A DNA stretch of 5,826 bases from Desulfobacterales bacterium (GTDB lineage Bacteria; Desulfobacterota; DSM-4660; Desulfatiglandales; JALVZP01). This document shows positions 1 through 4,887 of the stretch, one piece after another (the stretch's first letter is position 1; every line of letters starts with the position of its first letter). The translations under genes were made by a program, and so were the position numbers. The DNA is taken from NCBI GenBank assembly GCA_027037575.1, contig JALVZP010000348.1:1-5826 (forward strand), read 5' to 3'. Under the pieces are notes generated by a model. The model had not been told where the DNA came from. It saw only the letters and a program-made list of their open reading frames with translations, and did not search any database.

Positions 1-450
1 CAAAATAGAAGATCCAGCAGGCAAAAGAATCTGGATTCTGTTTTAAAGGCACTTGATAAACTTGCTCTTTATGCAGAAAGATATGGTGTATTTCTTGGAA
101 TAGAAAACAGATTCTATCTGCATGAAATTCCAGATAAGGAGGAGATAGAAATTATACTTAAGGAGTTTCAGGGAAGTAATATTAGATACTGGCATGATAT
201 AGGACATGCAATTGTTCAGGAAAGGCTTGGAATTTGCTCTCAAAAGGATCTATTAGATTCATTCTCATCTGATATGATAGGGATACACATACATGATGTG
301 AAAGGAATAGAGGATCATCTTGCCCCTGGTGAAGGAGATGTAGATCTGAAAGAGATAATTGGATCTATAAAGAAGGATGTATTAAAGGTGCTGGAAGTGC
401 ATAAGAAGGCAAAAAAGGAAAATATGGTTAAGGCAAAGGAGATCCTATGA
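1..450 (+). CDS. Sugar phosphate isomerase/epimerase-like TIM-barrel protein (AP_endonuc_2 / xylose isomerase-like), C-terminal part
   Basis: Partial gene, open from the first base, with 149 visible residues and a TGA stop at 448-450. Full-length family members are usually about 250-290 residues, so roughly the N-terminal 40% lies outside the window. The visible half carries the metal-site signatures of the xylose isomerase-like TIM barrel: GIEN (Glu at visible residue 35), WHDIGHA (Asp 66, His 69), IHIHDV (His 96, His 98, Asp 99), the HLAPGEGDVD loop at 106-115, and LEVH near the end (Glu 132). These residues normally bind one or more divalent metals in isomerases, epimerases and endonuclease IV-like enzymes. 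Substrate cannot be read from sequence; a sugar or inosose-type isomerase/epimerase is likelier than a DNA repair nuclease. The stop overlaps the arsR-like start by 4 bp (ATGA), implying coupling with the downstream regulator. Family confidence is high, substrate unknown. Confidence 0.88.
   Translation, partial: QNRRSSRQKNLDSVLKALDKLALYAERYGVFLGIENRFYLHEIPDKEEIEIILKEFQGSNIRYWHDIGHAIVQERLGICSQKDLLDSFSSDMIGIHIHDVKGIEDHLAPGEGDVDLKEIIGSIKKDVLKVLEVHKKAKKENMVKAKEIL
436..441 (+). promoter_or_regulatory. Ribosome binding site of the ArsR-family gene
   Basis: AAGGAG lies 5 nt before the ATG at 447, inside the last codons of the upstream epimerase-like gene. It supports ATG 447 as the real start and reinitiation of ribosomes finishing the upstream gene. 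Confidence 0.7.
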
Positions 451-794
451 TAAGGGAATTCATAAAGGTTATGAAGGCACTTTCTGATCCTAATAGGGTA
501 AAAATAATAAAGATACTTCAACACAGAAAGATGTGTGTATGTGAGATTCAAACTGCCTTAGGAATTGCTCAGCCTACTGTATCAAAGCATTTGAAGATAT
601 TGGAAGAAGCAGGACTTGTAACATTTAAAAAGGATGGCCTTTGGGTAAACTATATGCTTTCCAAGGATGGAAATATCTATTCCAAGACAATGCTCAGGCA
701 TCTAAAGAAATGGTTAGAAGATGATCCTGAGATAGAAAGGCTTGTAGAGAAGCTTCCGTCTATAAATAGGGAGGTTATTTGTGGAAGACAGTAG
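447..794 (+). CDS. ArsR/SmtB-family winged-helix transcriptional regulator
   Basis: Complete 115-residue protein, a normal length for this family of dimeric, metal- or redox-sensing repressors. Residues 8-28 resemble the usual N-terminal helices (MKALSDPNRVKIIKIL). The recognition helix region AQPTVSKHLKILEEAGLV at 41-58 is close to the ArsR consensus, followed by the beta wing KKDGLWVNYML at 61-71. Residues 29-34 read MCVCEI: Cys30 and Cys32 match the first two cysteines of the ArsR CVC metalloid motif, but the third ligand of E. coli-type ArsR is not at the expected place (Gln35). One more cysteine, Cys112, sits four residues from the C-terminus. As(III)/Sb(III) or another thiophilic ligand is plausible but unproven, and many CVC proteins have unknown ligands. 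ATG start with a good ribosome binding site; it overlaps the upstream gene by 4 bp and the radical SAM gene by 14 bp. It probably autoregulates the cassette from a promoter outside the window. Confidence 0.93.
   Translation: MIREFIKVMKALSDPNRVKIIKILQHRKMCVCEIQTALGIAQPTVSKHLKILEEAGLVTFKKDGLWVNYMLSKDGNIYSKTMLRHLKKWLEDDPEIERLVEKLPSINREVICGRQ
768..775 (+). promoter_or_regulatory. Ribosome binding site deciding the GTG start of the radical SAM gene
   Basis: AGGGAGGT ends 5 nt before GTG 781 and lies within the last codons of the ArsR-family gene. It is the strongest Shine-Dalgarno match on the plus strand. No in-frame ATG occurs until codon 74, past the conserved PPLGLL motif, so GTG 781 is the credible start. 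Confidence 0.8.
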
Positions 795-2289
795 TGATCT
801 GAATGTCCTTTTGATCTATCCCAAGGTACCTGATACATTCTGGGGATTTCAGCATGCAATAAAGTTTATAAATAAGAAGGCAGCCTATCCTCCCTTAGGT
901 CTTCTTACTGTAGCATCTCTTTTACCAGAAAACTGGAACCTGAGACTTATTGATCTAAATACCTCTCCCCTTCATTCTGAAGACCTGATCTGGGCAGACA
1001 TGGCATTCATCAGCGCTATGGAAATACAGAAGAAAAATACAGATGAGATTCTTGAGCTGTGCAAAAAATCTGGACTAAAGACAGTCGGAGGAGGCCCTCT
1101 TTTTAGTAATAGATATGAGGATTATTTAGATAAAGTAGATCATCTCATCTTAAATGAGGCAGAGATCTTGGTACCAGAGTTCTTAAATGATCTGAGAAAA
1201 GGAATCCCTGAGAAGGTATATTCTACAAATAGATTCTGCGATATGGAGAAGTCCCCTATTCCAAAATGGGATCTTCTTAAGATGGATGACTATGTCTGTA
1301 TGAGTATTCAAGTTTCAAGGGGATGTCCATTTAATTGTGAATTCTGTAATGTGACTTCCCTGTTTGGGCACAGGCCAAGAGTAAAGAGGGTAGATCAGGT
1401 AATAAGGGAGCTTGATGAACTTTATAGAAAAAACTGGAGAGGAAGAATATTTTTTGTAGATGATAATTTTATAGGGAGAAAGCGTTTTGTAAAAAAAGAG
1501 CTTCTTCCTGCAATTATAGAATGGAGGAAAGATAAAAAAGGAATAGTCTTTAATACACAGGTTTCCATAAATCTATCTGATGATGATGAGCTTATGGAGC
1601 TTATGGTAAAGGCAGGATTTGATTCAGTATTTATTGGAATAGAAAGTCCCGAAGAGGAATCTCTAAAGGAGTGTAACAAAAAGCAGAATGAAGAGAGGAA
1701 TCTTCTTCAAAACATCAGGCATATCCAGAACATGGGTTTGGAGGTGCAGGCAGGATTCATTGTTGGTTTCGACAATGATCCACCAGATATATTTGAAAGA
1801 CAGGTAAGATTTATCCAGAAAAGTGGAATTGTTATTGCTATGGTAGGTATTTTACAAGCACCAGAAGGAACAAGGCTGTATAATCGCCTAAAAAAGGAAA
1901 ATCGCATTATAGGAGAGATAACAGGAGACAATGTAGATGGGAGCACAAATATCATTCCAAAGATGGGAATTGATAAATTGCTAAATGGATACAGGTTTAT
2001 TATGAAAAATATTTATTCTGTTGAAGCATATTATGATAGAGTTAAAAAATTTTTGAAAGAGTTCAGGCCACCTAAGGTGTATGAACAAATAAGTATGAAT
2101 AGGATTTTGGGGTTTCTAAAGGCAAATATAAGACTTGGGATGCTTGGAAAAGAGAAAAGATACTACTGGAAAACAATATTGTGGACACTGCTTTACAAGC
2201 CAAGGCTTTTTCCAACAGCAGTTACCTGTGCTATATTTGGCTATCACTTCAGGCAGATATGTAGAAAAAATTTAGGGCTTGATATCTGA
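781..2289 (+). CDS. B12-binding-domain radical SAM protein, DUF4070 / HpnP-like
   Basis: Complete 502-residue protein with a GTG start. Residues 1-150 look like the Rossmann-type cobalamin-binding domain found before many radical SAM cores: NVLLIYP at 8-14, FWGFQHAIKFI at 20-30, PPLGLLTVASLLP at 37-49, and GGGPLF at 103-108. There is no DxHxxG, so any cobalamin binding would not use the classic His-on motif. The radical SAM core holds the 4Fe-4S cluster motif CPFNCEFC at 182-189 (Cys182, Cys186, Cys189), FFVDDNFIG at 224-232, and IGIESP at 285-290. The C-terminal part (about 330-420) with FIQKSGIVIAMVGILQAPEGT resembles DUF4070. The closest characterised relative I know is HpnP, the hopanoid C-2 methylase, but the match is to the family and no hopanoid genes are present. 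A B12-dependent methylation or rearrangement of an unknown, possibly lipid, substrate is inferred. It overlaps the regulator by 14 bp and pyrC tail to tail by 18 bp. Confidence 0.92.
   Translation: MEDSSDLNVLLIYPKVPDTFWGFQHAIKFINKKAAYPPLGLLTVASLLPENWNLRLIDLNTSPLHSEDLIWADMAFISAMEIQKKNTDEILELCKKSGLKTVGGGPLFSNRYEDYLDKVDHLILNEAEILVPEFLNDLRKGIPEKVYSTNRFCDMEKSPIPKWDLLKMDDYVCMSIQVSRGCPFNCEFCNVTSLFGHRPRVKRVDQVIRELDELYRKNWRGRIFFVDDNFIGRKRFVKKELLPAIIEWRKDKKGIVFNTQVSINLSDDDELMELMVKAGFDSVFIGIESPEEESLKECNKKQNEERNLLQNIRHIQNMGLEVQAGFIVGFDNDPPDIFERQVRFIQKSGIVIAMVGILQAPEGTRLYNRLKKENRIIGEITGDNVDGSTNIIPKMGIDKLLNGYRFIMKNIYSVEAYYDRVKKFLKEFRPPKVYEQISMNRILGFLKANIRLGMLGKEKRYYWKTILWTLLYKPRLFPTAVTCAIFGYHFRQICRKNLGLDI
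2272..2289. other. Tail-to-tail overlap of two convergent genes
   Basis: The radical SAM gene stops with TGA at 2287-2289 on the plus strand, while pyrC stops with TAA at 2274-2272 on the minus strand. The two coding regions therefore share 18 bp and leave no intergenic space. I see no strong GC-rich hairpin followed by a T-run on either strand near this point, so termination must lie inside the opposing gene, be factor-dependent, or be inefficient. Confidence 0.9.
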
Positions 2290-3564
2290 GGAAAATCTTA
2301 TTTTTCCATCTACAATTGTAAATCGGACAATTCCCTTAAGTTCCTTTCCCAAAAAGGGTGTATTCTTACTCTTTGAGAATATCATGTCCTCTGTAAGAAT
2401 GTAGCTGAAATTTGGATCAATTATAGTGATATTTGCCTTCCCCCCTTCTACTATCCTTCCCTCTGATATTCCAAGAATCCTTGCAGGCCCATAGGATAGC
2501 TTCCTTATTGCCTGAGTAATCTCTAAAAATCCCTCCCTTACTAAATTTAATGTTAAAGGGACTGCTGTCTGAAGTCCAATCATCCCAGATTCTGCCTTGT
2601 CAAACTCCACCTCCTTTTCAAGAGGACTGTGTGGAGCATGATCTGTTGCAATCACATCTATAATATCATCCCTTAATGCCCTTTTTATTGCCTCTACATC
2701 CTTCTCACTCCTTAAGGGAGGATTCACCTTTGCATTTGTATCATATTCAATTAGGGCAGTATGATCTAAGGAGAAATAGTGGGGAGCTGTCTCTGCTGTA
2801 ACAGGGATCCCTTCTTCCTTTGCCATCTTTATAAGCTTAACAGATCCTGCTGTGCTCACATGGGCAATATGGACAGGACACCTGGTTAGTTTTGCAAGTA
2901 GTATATCCCTTGCAACCATTATCTCCTCAGCCTCAGATGGTATCCCTGGAAGCCCAATCTGAGTAGAAACATATCCTTCATGCATTACCCCACCTTCAGA
3001 AAGTGTTGGATCTTCACAATGGGAAATTACAGTAAGTCCATGATATCTTGCATACTCCAATGCCCTTCTCATCAGATTACTATTTAAAACAGACTTTCCA
3101 TCATCAGAAACCCCAACAGCACCAGCTCTCTTTAAATCTCCAAATTCTGTAAGTCTTTTTCCTTCCTGGTTAATGCTTATTGCAGCTATTGGATGAACAT
3201 GGCAGAACCCATCCTCTCCTGCCCTACTTAATATAAACTTGGTAACAGAAGAGCTGTCATTTACTGGATCTGTGTTTGGCATACATGCAATGTCAGTAAA
3301 TCCTCCAGCAACTGCAGCCAATGTCCCTGATCTTATATCCTCCTTATATTCATGACCAGGCTCTCTTAGATGAACATGCATATCTACAAGGCCAGGTGTA
3401 ACTATCATATTTGTTGCGTCTATAACCTTTTCAAAATGAGATGTATCTGAGATCTTATCAGGAGGAAGGATCTTCTTTATTCTTTCTCCATCAATAACTA
3501 TATCCAATCTCTTTACAGTATCCTTTAAAGGATCAACAACAGTTCCACCTTTTATAAGGATCAT
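2272..3564 (-). CDS. pyrC: Dihydroorotase, class I
   Basis: Complete 430-residue enzyme interconverting carbamoyl-aspartate and dihydroorotate, third step of UMP synthesis in the cytosol. It is an amidohydrolase TIM barrel of class I length (about 420-430, versus about 345 for E. coli-type class II). Visible active-site elements are DMHVHLREPG at 61-70 (metal ligands His63 and His65, substrate Arg67), MPNTDP at 95-100, SDDG at 153-156 where class I enzymes use an Asp as bridging ligand, SHCED at 181-185 (His182), AHVST at 234-238 (His235), and the catalytic ATDHAPH at 306-312 (Asp308). All expected residues are present, so this is an active enzyme and not the inactive PyrC' partner seen in pseudomonads. 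Its ATG directly abuts the pyrB stop. In Aquifex aeolicus class I DHO and ATCase form a noncovalent complex; the same is plausible here but inferred. An allantoinase or hydantoinase is much less likely given the pyrB neighbour. Confidence 0.97.
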   Translation of the reverse strand: MILIKGGTVVDPLKDTVKRLDIVIDGERIKKILPPDKISDTSHFEKVIDATNMIVTPGLVDMHVHLREPGHEYKEDIRSGTLAAVAGGFTDIACMPNTDPVNDSSSVTKFILSRAGEDGFCHVHPIAAISINQEGKRLTEFGDLKRAGAVGVSDDGKSVLNSNLMRRALEYARYHGLTVISHCEDPTLSEGGVMHEGYVSTQIGLPGIPSEAEEIMVARDILLAKLTRCPVHIAHVSTAGSVKLIKMAKEEGIPVTAETAPHYFSLDHTALIEYDTNAKVNPPLRSEKDVEAIKRALRDDIIDVIATDHAPHSPLEKEVEFDKAESGMIGLQTAVPLTLNLVREGFLEITQAIRKLSYGPARILGISEGRIVEGGKANITIIDPNFSYILTEDMIFSKSKNTPFLGKELKGIVRFTIVDGKIRFSSDIKP

Positions 3565-4491
3565 CTATTTCTGACTCCCTATAAGCAGATATAGGATAGC
3601 CATCCTTACTGCAACCCCATTCGTTACCTGATCCAAGATGACAGATCTATTGCTATCTGCAACATCACTCATTATCTCCACTCCCCTATTCATAGGGCCA
3701 GGATGCATTATTATTGCATCTGGCTTTGTAAGCTCAAGCATCTTCCTGTTTATTCCAAAGAAGTTTGCATACTCCCTCAGGCTTGGGAAGAGGAATGTCC
3801 TCTGCCTTTCAAGCTGTATCCTTAAGCCTATTACCACATCCTTATTCCTTACTGCCTCATATGGATCATAACAGACATTTACCCCTAAGGATTCTATATC
3901 TGGAGGCATCATTGTAGGAGGACCTGATACAGTAACATCTGCTCCCATCTTTTTTAATGCAAGTATATCAGATCTGGCAACCCTACTATGTGCAATATCT
4001 CCTATGATTGCCACATTCAGCCCTTTTATATCACCCTTTTTCTCTTTTATAGTAAAAAGATCCAGTAGTGCCTGTGTAGGATGTTCATTTATACCATCTC
4101 CTGCATTTACTACACTTGCCTTTATATTCTTTGCAATAAAATGGGGAGCACCAGATGAGGAATGCCTTATTACAAGAAGATCAGGATTCATTGCCTGAAG
4201 TGTCTTTACAGTATCAAGTAGTGTTTCTCCTTTCTGCATACTACTTGCAGATGCAGATATACTTACAGTATCAGCACTTAGGATCTTTGCAGCTATTTCA
4301 AAAGAGGTCCTTGTCCTTGTACTTGGCTCATAAAAAAAAAGGGTTACATTTTTTCCTCTTAAGGTGGGAACCTTTTTTATATCTCTATGAATTAGCTCTT
4401 TTAAGGAATTCGCAACTTCTAAGATAATCTGTATATCTGAAATAGATAACTGTTTTATACTTAAAAGATCTTTATGTTCAAAGGTGGACAC
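3565..4491 (-). CDS. pyrB: Aspartate carbamoyltransferase catalytic subunit
   Basis: Complete 308-residue protein joining carbamoyl phosphate and L-aspartate to carbamoyl-aspartate, the committed step of pyrimidine synthesis. Family length is about 300-310. Carbamoyl phosphate motif FYEPSTRTRTSFE is at 53-65, the SMQKGET loop at 84-90 (Lys87), HPTQALLDL at 137-145, and the aspartate-domain HPGPMNRG at 263-270. The HPGPMNRG and KGE motifs favour ATCase over ornithine carbamoyltransferase. The start is GTG at 4491: an in-frame TAA, the rplQ stop, lies just two codons upstream, and AGGGA is 6 nt before GTG. No pyrI regulatory-subunit gene follows; pyrC does, with no gap. The coding strand has a run of nine T within codons 51-54, at the active-site motif. 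Confidence 0.97.
   Translation of the reverse strand: MSTFEHKDLLSIKQLSISDIQIILEVANSLKELIHRDIKKVPTLRGKNVTLFFYEPSTRTRTSFEIAAKILSADTVSISASASSMQKGETLLDTVKTLQAMNPDLLVIRHSSSGAPHFIAKNIKASVVNAGDGINEHPTQALLDLFTIKEKKGDIKGLNVAIIGDIAHSRVARSDILALKKMGADVTVSGPPTMMPPDIESLGVNVCYDPYEAVRNKDVVIGLRIQLERQRTFLFPSLREYANFFGINRKMLELTKPDAIIMHPGPMNRGVEIMSDVADSNRSVILDQVTNGVAVRMAILYLLIGSQK
3575..3580 (-). promoter_or_regulatory. Ribosome binding site of pyrC
   Basis: Read on the minus strand this is AGGGAG, 10 nt before the pyrC ATG at 3564 and within the last codons of pyrB. Its position inside pyrB fits translational coupling. Confidence 0.6.
4332..4340 (-). repeat. T9 homopolymer in pyrB coding strand
   Basis: Nine A on the plus strand read as nine T in pyrB, covering codons Leu51-Phe52-Phe53 and the first base of Tyr54 (CTT TTT TTT TAT). 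A slip of one base by polymerase here would shift frame at the carbamoyl phosphate binding loop. It is the longest homopolymer I noticed in the window. Confidence 0.9.
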
Positions 4492-4494
4492 CCT

Positions 4495-4887
4495 TTATCC
4501 CTGTTTCTGTTCTTTTTCAGCACCTGCTTCTTCAGCAGGGATCAATTGAACCACAGAGATAGGTGCTGCATCCCCTTTTCTTACACCCTTTTTAATTATC
4601 CTGATGTATCCACCCTGTCTATCCATATATCTTTTTGCAATCTCTTCAAACAGCTTATGGACTATCTTTTTTTCCTGTATAAAGGCAAGTGCCTGCCGCC
4701 TTGCATGAAGATCTCCCCTTTTTGCCAAAGTAATCATCTTCTCTGCTATTGGTCTAAGTGCCTTTGCCTTTGCATCAGTTGTCTCTATTTGTTCATATTT
4801 AAAAAGAGAAGTGACCAGATTCCTGAGAACTGCCCTTCTATGGGCAGGATTTCTGCCTAATTTCCTTCCTCCCTTCCTATGCCTCAT
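4495..4887 (-). CDS. rplQ: Large-subunit ribosomal protein L17 (bL17)
   Basis: Complete 130-residue basic protein of the 50S subunit, close to the bacterial norm of about 115-130. The N-terminus MRHRKGGRKLGRNPAHRRAV (1-20) is the near-invariant L17 signature, followed by LRNLVTSLFKYEQIETTDAKAKALRP (21-46), which matches the family core. Residues 95-118 (YIRIIKKGVRKGDAAPISVVQLIP) form the conserved C-terminal strand region. A short, charged Glu/Lys/Gln-rich tail of about 12 residues follows. ATG 4887 overlaps the rpoA end by 11 bp, with GAGAGGA 8 nt upstream at 4902-4896. rpoA-rplQ is the usual order in the alpha operon; what is less usual is pyrB starting 3 bp after the stop, in the same frame. 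Confidence 0.98.
   Translation of the reverse strand: MRHRKGGRKLGRNPAHRRAVLRNLVTSLFKYEQIETTDAKAKALRPIAEKMITLAKRGDLHARRQALAFIQEKKIVHKLFEEIAKRYMDRQGGYIRIIKKGVRKGDAAPISVVQLIPAEEAGAEKEQKQG
4498..4502 (-). promoter_or_regulatory. Ribosome binding site deciding the pyrB GTG start
   Basis: AGGGA on the minus strand, 6 nt before GTG 4491, formed by the last two rplQ codons (CAG GGA) ahead of its TAA. Together with the in-frame TAA it fixes the pyrB start and implies coupling to rplQ translation. Confidence 0.65.

Noticed and set aside
2197..2211. AAGCC-AA-GGCTT followed by T, a possible plus-strand terminator
   Set aside because: The loop would be only 2 nt, the stem collapses to about 3 bp, and it lies inside conserved-length coding sequence about 80 bases before the radical SAM stop.
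781..2289. Naming the radical SAM gene hpnP
   Set aside because: Family resemblance is clear, but several signature positions differ from HpnP as I recall it and no hopanoid biosynthesis gene is present in the window.
2348..2358. CCC-AAAAA-GGG inverted repeat as a terminator after the plus-strand block
   Set aside because: A 3 bp stem is too weak, no T-run follows, and the sequence encodes the pyrC TPFLGKE segment.
4155..4427. Plus-strand open frame of 90 codons opposite pyrB
   Set aside because: It is a shadow of the pyrB active-site region, with no ribosome binding site or recognisable domain.
4474..4860. Plus-strand open frame of 128 codons opposite rplQ
   Set aside because: It is antisense to an unmistakable L17 gene, its product is Cys/Phe/Leu-rich low-quality sequence, and no family motif is visible.
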